A DNA stretch of 64,000 nucleotides, from NCBI GenBank assembly GCA_026874595.1, contig CM049320.1, forward strand, positions 40,201,214 through 40,265,213, in the 5' to 3' direction. Positions 1 through 13,400 of the stretch are shown here, in pieces. This DNA is from Sipunculus nudus. Taxonomy: Eukaryota > Annelida > Sipuncula > Golfingiida > Sipunculidae. Below the pieces are notes generated by a model. The model saw nothing but the letters and a program-made list of their open reading frames with translations. It was not told where the DNA came from and did no database searches. Every line of letters starts with the position of its first letter. Position 1 is the stretch's first letter. The translations under genes were made by a program, and so were the position numbers.

Positions 1-1671
1 GACACGAATGCCCCCGCCTTGGGCAAATTAGAAACATTTGTAAAATTTGGAAATTTTTTTAAGTTCAGGAGGTGTCGTATGGTCAAAAGTAGGTCAACAA
101 GGGCAAATGCAAACTCGATCTGTAACGGGTCATTATCAAGCAACACACCAAAAATCATGCCAGTATATGCAGGCATTGTGAAAAAAAGTCCATACATGTG
201 CATTTTCCATAAAAATTTCTGTCTTTCATGAAATTTTCTATGTTTAGGATCCATAAAACAATCAAAAGTAGGTCAACCAGGATGAAACGCAAACTCGATC
301 TGTAACTGTCATTATCTGCCCACACAAAAAAAATCAGGGTGGTATCTGCAGGCATTGAGGAAAAAAAGTCAGTACATATGCATTTGTTATGAAAATTTAT
401 ATTTTTCATGAAATTTTCTATGTTCAGGAGCAGTCAAATGGTCAAAAGTAGGTCAACTGAGACAAAACAAGAACTCGATCTGTAACTGGTCATTATCTGC
501 CTAAACACCAAAAATCAGGCCCATATCTGCAGGCACTGCGAAAAAAAGTCCATACATGTGCACCTTTTTTATGAAATTTTCTATGTTAGAGCACCGTCAA
601 AGGGTCAAAAATAGGTCAACTGGGACAAAACGTGAACTCCATCTGTAACTGGTCAATATCTGCCGACACACCAAAATTCAGGCCAATATCTGCAGGCATT
701 GCGAAAAAACGTCTGTACATGTGTATTTGTCATGAAATTTCATATTTTTCATGAAATTTTTTATGTTCAGGAGCCGTAAAACGGTCAAAAGTAAGTCAAC
801 CGGGACAAAATGCGAACTCAATCTATAACTGGTCTATATCTGCCCACACACCAAAAATTAGGCCAATATCTGCAGGCATTGCGAAAAAAAGTCTGTACAT
901 GTGTATCTGTCATGAATATTTCTATTTTTCATGAAAATTTCTAAGTTTAGGAGCCGTAAAACGGTCAAAAGTAGGTCAACCAGGAAGAAACTCGAACTCG
1001 ATCTGTAACTGGTCTATATCTGCTCACACATCAAAAATCAGGCCAATATCTGCAGGCATTGCGAAAAAAAGTCCGTACATGTGTATCTGTCATGAATATT
1101 TCTATTTTTCATGAAATTTTCTAAGTTTAGGAGCCGTAAAACGGTCAAAAGTAGGTCAACCAGGACGAAACGCGAACTCGATCTGTAACTGGTCTATATC
1201 TGCTCACACACCAAAAATTAGGCCAATATCTGCAGGCATTGCGAAAAAAAGTCTGTACATGTGTATCTGTCACGAATATTTCTATTTTTCATGAAATTTT
1301 CTAAGTTTAGGAGCCGTAAAACTGTCAAAAGTAGGTCAACCAGGACTAAACGCGAACTCGATCTGTAACTGGTCTATATCTGCTCACACACCAAAAATCA
1401 GGCCAATATCTGCAGGCATTGCGAAAAAAAGTCCGTACATGTGTATCTGTCATGAATATTTCTATTTTTCATGAAATTTTCTAAGTTTAGGAGCCGTAAA
1501 ACAGTCAAAAGTAGGTCAACCGGGACGAAACGCGAACTCGATCTGTAACTGGTCTATATCTGCCTACACACCAAAAATCAGGCCAATATCTGCAGGCATT
1601 GCGAAAAAAAGTCCGTACAACTGTTTCATTTTGGAATGACGGAATGATGGAATGACGGACATGGGTAAAAC
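1..1671 (+). repeat. Dispersed element with ~180-bp tandem core (copy A, left part, truncated by the window)
   Basis: About nine units follow one another with a period close to 180 bp; the units at 901, 1081, 1261 and 1441 align base for base. Each unit has GGTCAAAAGTAGGTCAAC, then AACTCGATCTGTAACTGG and ATCTGCAGGCATTGCGAAAA. The array ends in GGAATGACGGACATGGGTAA. The element is interrupted at 1671 by a transposon and resumes at 2933. A second copy lies at 22004-23340. No coding capacity is seen. Confidence 0.9.
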
Positions 1672-1673
1672 TA

Positions 1674-2930
1674 CTGTGGTTGCCTTTATATTGGCGGGGC
1701 TGAATTTTCGCGGTTTTTATATTTTTAAAAGTTTCACGGGGTTCCTTTTTCGCGCTCTATCATTGGTCTAGTAGTGTATTTCATTATCAAAAATAGTTTC
1801 ATTTACCGGCGATTTCACTATTATCTAGGTCTCCTATTTCTCTGCCCGGATATCGCATGTTCGAACATTCACAGACGGCTAAGCCGACGCCTGCGGGAAG
1901 CATTGACCCCGCTGGCTGTAATTAGTTCAGGGCTGAGGCTCATTAAAAACAACTCAAATGTTATTAAGGTGTGTCGAGAAACCAACCTGTAACTACAAAA
2001 CGGTATATTAAGTTTGTTTAGGGAAACTGTCTTGATAAAGGTATCTTACTCCTGTTAATTAAAAGTCGAGTCTTAATCACCTGCTCAACCAACAAGGGAC
2101 GCCTGTAGGTAGCCCCCTTGTTTCAGTATCAAAGGCAGGGATGTGCCCAGAATAATTTGAATGCCGTTTATATATGTTGCTAATTACTTCCATATAGGTG
2201 GAAGAAGGAACCGTATTCAGTTTCTCACAGTTAAAATCTGAAGCAAAACATAATATTCCACTGTTTTAAGGCACTTTGGCCCCAACATGAACTGCGACCT
2301 TTCAAATATATTCAAAACTCATGTCATCACTAGCCAATCATACTTCGTTTGGCGCTTCATGATTTCACAGAATTAGTCTTTTATACAATTACAAGATGAA
2401 GCAACCCTAGCGGCTATGTTCACTACTTTAGTGGCAAATTTTATTCATTAACATGACTAAATAAGGCACAATGTGAACGAGTACCTTCTACTCAATATTC
2501 ATTTTTAAGCGGCACTGGATGTCATCTAACTTGGCACACATACATGTAATTTTTAAATAATACTGCCCAGCGGGCATTGACACTTTCCAGTCATGAGCCG
2601 GGGGAAAGGAATAACTCCCGGGCGCGTCCGCCGGAGTTAGCACGCACCTGCAAAGGGTCCCAGTTTTTTGCATCAAAGCCAACCGATATTATTTAAAATG
2701 GGCCCAGCATTCTCCCTGAATCATTTATCGTATATGCACCAGGCTCGATGGACAACCACTACGTAGCTGAAGATAAATATCAACTGTCGCAAACTATCGG
2801 CAGCTTCTGAAATTAATGATTATGGTCTGGTATATGTGCATTCAAAACTGCGCGGTTTCATTTTCGCGGTCAGGGAGCGACCGCGAATATCGCGAATTTG
2901 AAACCACCGAAAATAAGAAGACAACCACAG
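1674..2930. mobile_element. 1,257-bp non-autonomous DNA transposon, TA target duplication
   Basis: The left end CTGTGGTTGCCTTTATATTG and right end ...AAGACAACCACAG are imperfect inverted repeats that continue into FTCGCGG-like subterminal sequence (TTTTCGCGG near both ends). TA flanks both sides (1672-1673, 2931-2932). Removing it gives GGTAAAAC-TA-TATGCCCC, which is exactly the uninterrupted sequence of the second host copy near 23297-23314. TA target and size suggest a Tc1/mariner-type MITE. The open frames inside are short and unrecognised. Confidence 0.85.
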
Positions 2931-2932
2931 TA

Positions 2933-2970
2933 TATGCCCCGGCCACAAAGTGGCCGGGGCATAAAAAATT
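2933..2970 (+). repeat. 3' end of the 180-bp-core element with a 14-bp hairpin
   Basis: TATGCCCCGGCCAC-AAA-GTGGCCGGGGCATA (2933-2963) is a perfect 14-bp stem with a 3-base loop, followed by AAAAAAT. The same terminal hairpin with one mismatch ends the second copy at 23307-23336. The palindrome explains why overlapping open frames occur on both strands here. Confidence 0.85.
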
Positions 2971-2998
2971 AAAATATCATGCATTTTTAATAACTTAA

Positions 2999-3686
2999 TG
3001 AACATTTGAATTACAAGATGTTTTTAGTAGTAAATTTCAGATTTCAACTTTCAATAAATCAGTGATGTTGTTAATCAGATATGGAAATTTTTTTATGAAA
3101 TTTTTGAATATTCTGGGTGGTACTTTGGGGCCCCATTGCTCAAAGGATATGTATAACAGAGACCTAATTTCTGGTTTCCATGGAGACTTTTTATAGGTTT
3201 CTCAGAATATCAAGAATGAAGATTCTAGGTCCAGTCTTTATGATTTGTGCCCTGTTAACAGATGTTCAAATTTTTGAAGGTCTCAAAAATAGAGAAAAAA
3301 AATTCATAAAAAATCGAAAAATACAGGTGGCGCCACCAGTCTGCAGAATATGATGAAACATCTCATGATCAATATGTATGCCAAAAATCATGACCATCAG
3401 TGATGTAGTTAATGAGATATTGAAGTTTTTGTATGAAATTTTTTGAATATTCTGGGGGGTACTTTGGGGCCCCATAGCTCGAAGGATATGGGTAACAGAG
3501 ACCTAATTCCAGGTTTCCATGGAGATTTTTCATGAACCTCTCTGGATGTAAAGTAAGAAGATTCCAGGTCCAGTGGTTACGATTTTTGCCTTGTTAACAG
3601 ACAGACTGCCGGATGGCTGGATGGACAACAGACAAAGAGTGATCGCTTTAGCTCAGATGACTTACAGTCAGCGGAGCTAAAAAAAA
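2999..3686 (+). repeat. Dispersed repeat, two ~346-bp units, hairpin 3' end
   Basis: The sequence around 3115-3230 (GGTACTTTGGGGCCCCAT...) recurs at 3460-3570 with a shift of about 346 bp. The block ends with GATGGACAACAGACAAAGAG and the hairpin TAGCTCAGATGACTTACAGT/CAGCGGAGCTA, then an A run. It contains GGTGGCGCCACC (3327-3338). There is no credible gene. Confidence 0.75.
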
Positions 3687-4283
3687 CGTGCCATGGTCCA
3701 AGTTGGGCAAAATTTAAGGTACCGATTTTTTATTTTTTGTTAATATTTTAAAAAATTTAAAAGATTTTGATCTAATTTTTAGGTATACAATTTAATTTTG
3801 ATTAATTAAAGTTATATTACTGGAAAAAAGTTTATAGCTTTAACATATTTTGTGTTAAGTGATCAAATATCTTTCCTGATTTTTTACACAATGCATTATG
3901 TTTGGGCCCATAACTTTTTAAAATTATATAATACAGACATAATTTCTGACATGTACATAGGAACTATATAGAGGAATAATTTTGATAAATATGAGGAAAA
4001 ACAGATGAGTGGTTTTGATATTAGGCAGTCCTGAAGTGTAAAAATAGGTTTATAATAAAAAATTTAGGTTTTTCCGTAATTTCTCAAAGGAACGAAGTTG
4101 CAAAGACCCAGTTTTCGGCTTGGTAGGTGATCTTGGGGACATCTATCATTATGCCGAATTTTGGATTCCTAGGTCTTACAGTTTCAAAACGTGCCACATC
4201 TACGGACGGACGGACAGATGGACGAACGACGGACAATGGACCACGACTATAGCTCAGATGACTTATAGTCAGCTGAGCTAAAA
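3687..4283 (+). repeat. Dispersed ~600-bp repeat with GGAC run and hairpin end
   Basis: It begins CGTGCCATGGTCCAAGTTGG and ends with (GGAC)-rich sequence and GACTATAGCTCAGATGACTT/ATAGTCAGCTGAGCTAAAAA. Related copies fill 13.9-21.3 kb. It sits directly downstream of MFS exon 9, so it is in that gene's intron or 3' region. Confidence 0.8.
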
Positions 4284-4318
4284 ATGGTCAAATGACTATG
4301 GTGCAGACAGTGATTTAC

Positions 4319-4437
4319 CTTTATTGCACCGAATCTGGCTTCAATCTTGGGATACAGGAACACATGTATAAACAACATGGGAATGGATGAGATCCCTTGT
4401 GTGGCTCCTATTGTATCTGGTGCAAACCCCAAACCAG
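4319..4437 (-). CDS. MFS transporter exon 9 (helix 8), last exon inside the window
   Basis: This 119-nt exon runs from acceptor CCATTTCAG to donor GTAAATCAC and ends in phase 0. It encodes SGLGFAPDTIGATQGISSIP, then MLFIHVFLYPKIEARFGAIK. LGF(A/S)xxxxG before the helix and YPxIExxxG after it are family features. I found no candidate for the remaining helices between 1 and 4318, so the gene runs off the left edge. Confidence 0.9.
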
Positions 4438-7400
4438 CTGAAATGGAAAATATTTATCTCCTGAAAATCAATCACTTCAAAGTGTTATTGTACAAGTCCC
4501 CCCCCCCCCCCCCCCCCCACCTTAATGCAAATGCAACTCCCACGAAGGATTGGTGATGCATCCGAATCCAAGCACATGTTTAGTGAACTTTTTGAGCCTA
4601 AAATATGAATGTTGGACTTTGTCATTTTATCGATATTGGAATCCTTTGAGAATAGTGTGCCCCATGATAACCCAAGTTTAGTACTCAAAAATCTAATATA
4701 AACAAGAACAATGTGATAATAACTAATCATAAAACTTTTTGAATAAAAAAATGTTTTAGTCCTCACTAAACCTTAATCTAAGCCAAGAATACCATGAATA
4801 CTCATTTGAGAAAACCAATGTTACCTTAAATACTCACAAAATCGTACTTCTGTGGATGTCCAAACTGTGAACACCTCATCCCAGCCAATCACAGCAAAGG
4901 AAAACAGAGTGTACAAACCAACACTGAAACCAACCTCTTTACGCCTGAAGGAAATCAAAATAAAAGAAAAGTTAAATTTAAATTTGATTTATTGGAAATA
5001 ATTAAAATTACATCCATCATTTTGTAAACTGATAAAGTTAAATTAATTTGAGGTAATATAAAAATTGAATCAATGGTATTTTAAATGTCAAGGGCTGTGT
5101 ATTGCCTGGCAGCTCACAAGATCATGTAGGATATGATTGGCCATTATGATTTCAGCCACCATGAAATGCTGACTTGTTCAAGATTCATGAAACAACAAGT
5201 CTCTGGAAGAGTAGTTTGTTTAAATGCACCTCTCCCACAAGGACAAAATACTTGTTTGCACTTAAGTTTGTGGACCATTTCATGGTACATATATTATTCC
5301 TTCACTCTAAATTTTAAAACCTCTCCCTTCCCTAAATCCTGTATCTGTCCAAACTGTACATACCTGAGGAGTTGAAAAAATGTCATATTGCATATCCTAG
5401 ATCTCATGGATTTCTTTGTGCTAGGCTCATCTGTATGCAAATCAACAGAAATCTGTTGTGTTTCATTGGCTGATATGCTTTTATCATGACCCTTATTTGC
5501 ATATCTGACCTCTACATGCTGCAGGGATCCTGTATCACTGTTACTCTGCTGTAGGCGTGGGTTCCTGTGTGTCCCAAATGAGCTAGTCCTATTCCTCAGA
5601 TCTGGCAGGCTCTTTACATATGTCTGATCCTGCTCCATGACTGGATTCAAGGATCTCTGGCTCTGATGTAATCCTAACCCGTAAACCTTACTGATCCCTT
5701 CAACACTGTGAGCACTGTCCATAAACTCGATGCTATCTGTCCGGAATGGAAACGGTATGACAGGGGAGAGGTATGTGCTGCCTGTCTTAGGGGGGTTACT
5801 GTACAGTCGAGAAAGTTTGGGGGTTTCTTTTATGTTGTTTTTTGTCTTCTCTGGTTCCAAAAATACCACTGCTTCAGGTTTCTGTTTTTCTTGATCTCCT
5901 GTTACTTTCACTTCTTTTTCCATCACTGTCTTCCTTTAGAATAATAAAACAGCAAATAAATCCTACAAATAAAAGTGTTTTTATAATATACCCTCAAATA
6001 AATGAGTCACATTTTATCACAGACTGTTAAAAAAGACTTATAATAAAGTTCCAAAACAATTTTGCAAAGAATAAAAATCTGTTTTTGGTATATTTAAAAT
6101 ATGACTCTTATTTCAATTAGATGGTAAAATGACATCAACATTGTACATACGTACAGAGTCTTGAGAAAATAATAAACTTCTTCCAGCACCAAATTCCTTT
6201 AAAAATATCAGGAAAAAGATGCCCTATTTATGCCATAATCCAATCATATTTTAAAGAAAGAGCAGGAATGAAAGTAAAATAATTAAATAATTAAAGTCAT
6301 ATCCTAACTGACTTGTTAAATATTCATGCAGCCTAATCTTGTACTTGACCTGATCAATATTCATGTATGCTATATGGAATATTAATTCAGCTAAACTTTA
6401 CCTTATGTGAAGTGTTTCTGGTAGGAAGAACCACAGTGGTATAATGGACAGAAAACAGATGGCACTAGCAACAAGGCTAGAAAGCAGGAATGGGAACTTG
6501 CCAAACAGACCATCCTTTGGAAACACATTTGAGTACTTCTTGCTTGGCTCTGCCAGGAAACCTGTGTTCACACCAGAATGTATATAATGTGAGACAATGT
6601 CACGCTTTAGCCCCTGAACTCTTTCTCATGACAGGGATGCCAATTTTCAGTATAGTTACAATGAACTGTGTTCCCTAGTGGAAAGTTTCAATAAGACTGT
6701 CTGTGATCTAGGCTGTCGTATCATGCCAAAATAATTGTGCTTATATTATGATATTGCTTTTTGTAATCTATAGGGTTTAAAATCGTTAAAAGGGTCAATT
6801 TAGATACACAGCTGTAATATCATTTAAAACAGAAGATAAGTTCATCCTACCTGATATTGTAGGCCCAAGGACCACGCCCCCTCCCCATGCAAATGATATG
6901 ACAGACATGGCAGCGGCCTGGTTGGTGTTGTCTGATGTCTCATACATTACAGTCTTAGAGGTGCCCACCACACCTGCAGATTCAAGTGGGTGCAAAATAT
7001 TCAAATATAATCTTCAACACAAGAAAGCCTTTCTATTGGGTTTTGTGGAACAACAGACACAATTCTAACATTTTAATCAAATTAATGTTTATTTAACTTG
7101 GGTGAACTTGTAATGCTAAACTATACTCAATCAGTTTCTCTGCATTTGTTGTGTTATTGATGTCTCAGTTAGGGTAAACTGACATTTAAGCTAAGGTACA
7201 CTGATACCTGAGATAAGGAACACAAATATCTAAGCTGAGGTACACTGACATCTGAGCTTAGTTACACTGACATTTAAGCTAAAGTACACTGACATCTAAG
7301 CTAAGGTACTCTGACTTCTGAGCTAAGGTACACTGATATCTGAGCTAAAATACACTGACATCAGAGCTAAGGTACACTGACTTCTGAGCTAAGGTACACT

Positions 7401-10400
7401 GACATCTGAGCTAAGGTACACTGACTTCAGAGCTAAGGTACACTGACTTCTGAACTAAGGTACACTGATATCTGACCTAAGGAACACCAACTTCATAGCT
7501 AAGGTACACTGACTTCTGATCTAAGGTACACTGACTTCAGAGCTAAGGAACACTGACTTCAGAGCTAAGGAACACCGACTTCAGAGCTAAGGTACACTGA
7601 CTTCAGAGCTAGGGAACATTAACTTCTGAGCTAAGGAACACTGACTTCTGAGCTAAGGAACACTGACTTCTTAGCTAAGGTACACTGACTTCAGAGCTAA
7701 GGAACACTGACTTCTGAGCTAAGGTACACTGACTTCAGAACTAAGGAACACTGACTTCAGAGCTAAGGTACTATGGCTTTTGAGCTAAGGTACACTGACT
7801 TCAGAGCTAAGGAACACTGACTTCAGATCTAAGGTACACTGATTTCTGAGTTAAGGAACACCGACTTCATAGCTAAGGTACACTGACTTCTGAGCTAAGG
7901 TACACTGACTTCAGAGCTAAGGACCACTGACTTCAGAGCTAAGGAACACCGACTTCAGAGCTAAGGAATACTGACTTCTGAGCTAAGGAACACTGACTTC
8001 AGAGCTAAGGTACACTGACATTTAAGCTCAAGTACACTGACATCTGAGCTAAGGTACACTGATATCTGAGCTAAAATACACTGACTTCAGAGCTAAGGAC
8101 CACTGACTTCAGAGCTAAGGAACACCGACTTCAGAGCTAAGGAACACTGACTTCTGAGCTAAGGAACACCAACTTCATAGCTAAGGTACACTGACTTCTG
8201 AGCTAAGGTACACTGATATCTGAGCTAAAATACACTGACTTCAGAGCTAAGGACCACTGACTTCAGAGCTAAGGAACACTGACTTCAGAGCTAAGGAACA
8301 CTGACTTCTGAGCAAAGGAACACTGACTTCAGAGCTAAGGTACACTGACTTCAGAGCTAAGGTACACTGACTTCAGAGCTAAGGAACACTGACTTCAGAG
8401 CTAAGGAACACTGACTTCTGAGCTAAGGTACACTGACTTCAGAGCTAAGGAACACCGACTTCTGAGCTAAGGTACACATACTTCAGAGCTAAGGAACACT
8501 GACTTCAGAGCTAAGGTACACTGACTTCAAAGCTAAGGTACACTGATTTCTGAGTTAAGGAACACCGACTTCATAGCTAAGGTACACTGACTTCTGAGCT
8601 AAGGTACACTGATATCTGAGCTAACGTATACTGACATCTAACCACTGACTTCATAGCCAAGGAACACCAACTTCAGAGCTAAGGAACACTGACTTCAGAG
8701 CTAAGGAACACTGACTTCTGAGCTAAGGGACATGTACTTCAGAGCTAAGGAACACCAACTTCAGAGCTAAGGTACACTGACTTCAAAGCTAAGGACCACT
8801 GACTTCAAAGCACAGGAACACCGACTTCATAGCTAAGGTACACTGACTTCTGAGCTAAGGTACACTGATATCTGAGCTAAGGTATACTGACATCTAAGCA
8901 AGGTACACTGACATCTAAGCTAAGGTAAAGTGACTTTAGAGCTAAGGTACAATGACTTCAGAGCTAAGTAACACTGATTTCTGAGCTAAGGTTCACTGAC
9001 ATCTGAGCTAAGGTTCACAGACGTTTGAGCTAAGGTACATTGACTTATCATCAAAGGTAACTTAACATCTCAGCTAAGGTACTCAGATGCCTCAGCTAAG
9101 GTATGCGAAGACTGTGCTAAGGAACACTGCTGTTAAAGCTAAGGTACCCCAATATCTGACCTAAGTTACACAGACCTATGATGGAGCCAAAGTCACCAAT
9201 GTCTGAGTTAAGGTACACTTCAGAGCTAAGGAACTCTGATACTAAGCTAAGGTACACTGACCTCTGAGCTAAAGTATCCTGATGTCTGAGCTAATGTACA
9301 CTGACTTCTGAGCTAAGATACACTGATTTCAGAGCTAGGGAACACTGACTTCAGAGCTAAAGTACTAATTTTATATTTACACTGACATCATAGCTTAGTT
9401 ACACTGACATCTGAGCTAAGGAACACTGACTTCAGAGCTAAGGAACACTGACTTCTAAGCTAAGGTACACTGACTTATGCGCTAAGGTACACTGACTTAT
9501 GAGCTAAGGTACACTGATATCTGAGCTAAGGTTCACTACTTCTAAGTGAAGGTACATTGATATCTGAGCAAAGGTACACTGACACCTTAGCAAGGTACAC
9601 TGACATCTATGCTAAGGTAATGTGACATCAGAGCTAAGGTACACTGACTTCAGAGCTAAGGTACACTGACTTCAGAGCTTAAGAACACTGATATATGTGC
9701 TAAGGTTCACTACTTCTAAGTGAAGGTACACTGATGTCTGAGCTAAGGTACACTTACAACTCATCTAAATCACACAGACATCTAAACAAGGTAGCCTGAT
9801 GTTTGAGGTAAGGTACACTGACATCTCAGCTAAAGTACTCTAATATGTCAGCTGAGGTAACCTAACATCTTAGCTTAGGTACACAGATGCCTAAGCTAAG
9901 TTTAACCAACATCTGAATTAAGTAACAATGACATCTTACTAGGGTTCACAGAAACTAACATCTAAGCTAAAGTACACAGATGCCTAAGCTAAGGTACGCC
10001 AATGAATGTGCTATATAAGGTGCACAGATGTGTCAGCTAGGGTAACCTAATGTCTCAGCTAAGGCACATAGACATCTGAGCTAAGTGACACCAACATCTA
10101 AGATAAGGTAATTCTAGATATGGTGCAGATGAACCATGTTATAGTTATACACACTGCTGTTGCACTCTGGCCACATGCTATGACAGCTGGTAAACATTGG
10201 CCACATGCTATGACAGCTGGTAAACACTAGCAACGTGCTTTGACAGCTGGTAAACACTGGCCACAAGATATGACAGCTGTGGCAGACAGCCCACAGGGTA
10301 TGACAGCTGTTGCTTCCTTGCCATACAGTTTAACAACTGCTGCATACTGACCACAAGATATAACAGCCGCTGCTCACTGGCAACACAGTAAAACAACTGT

Positions 10401-13400
10401 TGCCCACTGGCCACATGGTATGACAGCTGCTGCTCACTGGCCACTAAGTATTACAGCTGTTGCACACTGACCACATGGTATGACAGCTGTTAAACACTGG
10501 CCACATGGTATAAAGGCTGTTGCACACTGGCCGTATACTATCACAGCGGTTGCTTATAGGTCACATGGTTTGACAGCTGCTGCTGACTTGCCACATGGTA
10601 TGACAGCTGCTGCTCACTGGCAACATGCTGTGACACCTGCTGCTCAGTGTTCTCAAAGTTTGACAGCCGCTGCTCACTGTCCACACAGTATGACAGCCGC
10701 TGCTCACTGTCCACACAGTATGACAGCCGCTGCTCACTGTCCACACAGTATGACAGCTGCTGCTGACTGGCCACACAGAATGACAGCTGCTGCTGACTGG
10801 CCACACAGTATGACAGCTGCTGCTCACTGTCCACACAGTATGACAGCCGCTGCTCACTGTCCACACAGTATGACAGCTGCTGCTCACTGTCCACACAGTA
10901 TGACAGCTGCTGCTGACTGGCCACACAGAATGACAGCTGCTGCTGACTGGCCACACAGAATGACAGCTGTTGCTTACTGGCCACAAAGTATGACTGCAGT
11001 TGCTCACTTGCCACATGTTATGAAGCTGTTGCTTAATGGCCACATGCAACGACAGCTACTGCTCACTGGCCACATAGTATGACAATAGCTGCATTATAAA
11101 CACATGGTATGTAAGTATCAACTGGGGAAGATAAACTATAATAAAGTTTTAGTACCCAACTGTAAGAAGGAGGACTATAAAAAGGGTCTACATCTGTCCT
11201 TTCATCCATCTTTCCTCCAATCAATCAGTCTGTCTTTCTGTTCCACCCCATTCTATTACCAAATATCTCTTATAACCCATGCTGCCTTCATCATCAAATA
11301 TTACATATATTTTCATCCCATGAATGACATGACAGTTGGAACCACCCCTGTTGGGCTACTTTCGGTGATCCAAAATGCTTGATTGCTCTTTCCTTCCAAC
11401 ACATTAGTACATAAATTCTTGTGACATTTATTTAATTCCCCTATATGATTTGATGGTTAAAGTGTCATGATCAATTACGTTTTAAGTCCAGCTGAAACAT
11501 TATTTTAAAAAATAATGCTATTCAGCTGAAATAGTATTTTTAAGTTCACTGTTTGTTTTGTATCACACACAATAATTTAGTCAAAGCAAGACATGACCTA
11601 TCAAGTTTGAGTGTCTTGTTCACATCTGTATAGTTTATAAATTACATCCCCCATCACTCCAACTTAAATCCACTTTTATTTTTAATTTAAAAGTGGTTCT
11701 TGCCATGTTTTAGGGATACTAGGGCAACACTGATGCCACGCTGGTCAAACATATGGCAGGAAACTAGTTGTGCCTCTTGGGCTTTGTTTACATTGAAATG
11801 CTTCTAATTGATGTGTGAATCCTCAATTAATAATAATGGTTAAAAATCATTATGTATAAATACAGTGTTAAAGTGATGAAATGACCAAACCCTCATGAAA
11901 TATTCAAGATCTAATTTTCCCGAAATTTGCAACTTACCATTTACCATCCCACACATGAAGCGTGTTCCCATAGCCATGCCAAGGTTGGTGGAGAATCCAA
12001 ACAAGATATTAGAAACTGCTATGAGTGCCATATTGCTAATGATGACAGGCTTACGTCCCAGCCGATCAGACAACCATCCCCAAAAATAGCTGTCAAATAT
12101 AAACATATACATTCAAGTGCATTCTCTTTGGAATATATAATTCTCTTTAACCTTAACCTTACTGTGACAATCCTCTGAAAATCAAATGTCAATTATTACA
12201 CAAAAGACTAGATCTGGCTAGGTGCCTATGATCCATTCCTTTTCTGTTTTTTGGCCTAAGTGTTTTTTTTTTTACCAAAACAGTTGAATCCTGCTCAGTG
12301 GGTGGTTTCAAACCATTTCAAATAAAATTGCTAATTCTTAAAAGTGTTGTGGGCAAATGAATGCATAATTCTCATTGAAAATAGTTTAGACCTAGCATTA
12401 AAGAGCAACTGGACCAAAATGGATGCTTGTGTCAGCATGTTGTTACATTTTCAACATATGAAATGCACAACATTGGTGCATATATACATGCATTGGTGTT
12501 AATTGCCTGTGTGAAGGTACAATAGTTTATAACTGATTTCATCATACCACTTTAAAAGTGTTTTAAAACTGTTTTATGTGTGAAAGGGATATTTTATTCT
12601 TAACCAATAATTATCCAAAATTGTTCAAAACCTTACAAATCATTTCAGGAAGCATGTCTAGTTTTCCAGTTATCATGTAAGTGAGTAAAGAAACACACAG
12701 AATGTGTGAAATGTGCAGACCATGTCAACCATGTACCTGATGAGTTGGCCTAAAAAGCAAAATGCAGGATTTTTCAGGAACATTTGCTATAGCTGATGCC
12801 TGACCATCAGCTAAAAACAAGGGACCCATGGGTCACATCGCTCAGCTGAATTTTGGAAAATATTAGTAACTGCAAAATATTTTTATTTCTCATGGTTTTT
12901 CCATGTATATTACCATTTGAAAAGCTAAGAGAAAATGGCCCAGCTTAAATGAAACTCTGTAAATTATAGAATAATGGACATGAGCTTAAGCATATGGACT
13001 GTGTAATAAATGAAACATTTGGCCTGACACCATTTAGTGATGCACCAAGGGAAAAAATGGGCCTATGGTAAATGCCATATAAAAGTTCCATTTCATAAAC
13101 AAATAATGTGTGAAGGTAATTAAATTTTCGAGAGTTAAATATATGGCCATATGAGTTAAAAATTAATCCCACAAAGTTTGACCAATATTCCTAAATTTAA
13201 AAACTAGGTTTAACAGTGTTATTCACACCTAGGCCCCGCCAACTTTAAGAGATATGAATGAAATGCTACCAAGTATTTATATCTTCTATAATCTTGTCAG
13301 TTAACACTTACATTAGGTCCTAATATTTTACCATATTTGAATATTAGGATTAAATTCCTGAACATTTTTTTCTTTAAAAAAATATCAAAATTGTCCAAGT

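Noticed and set aside
2488-2682. Possible last MFS exon on the minus strand
   Set aside because: The residues are polar and do not resemble helices 9-12; the frame lies inside the TA-flanked transposon.
2820-3005. Overlapping ~60-codon frames on both strands with YAPAT.WPGH
   Set aside because: They arise from the perfect hairpin at 2933-2963 and have no other coding sign.
7160-10115. CRISPR-like or regulatory array
   Set aside because: Units are directly adjacent 22-bp repeats with no spacers; it is a minisatellite in a eukaryotic intron.
10480-11082. 200-codon plus-strand frame and ~160-codon minus-strand frames of 10-residue repeats
   Set aside because: They are all readings of the 30-bp minisatellite; open on both strands because the unit length is divisible by three and stop-free.
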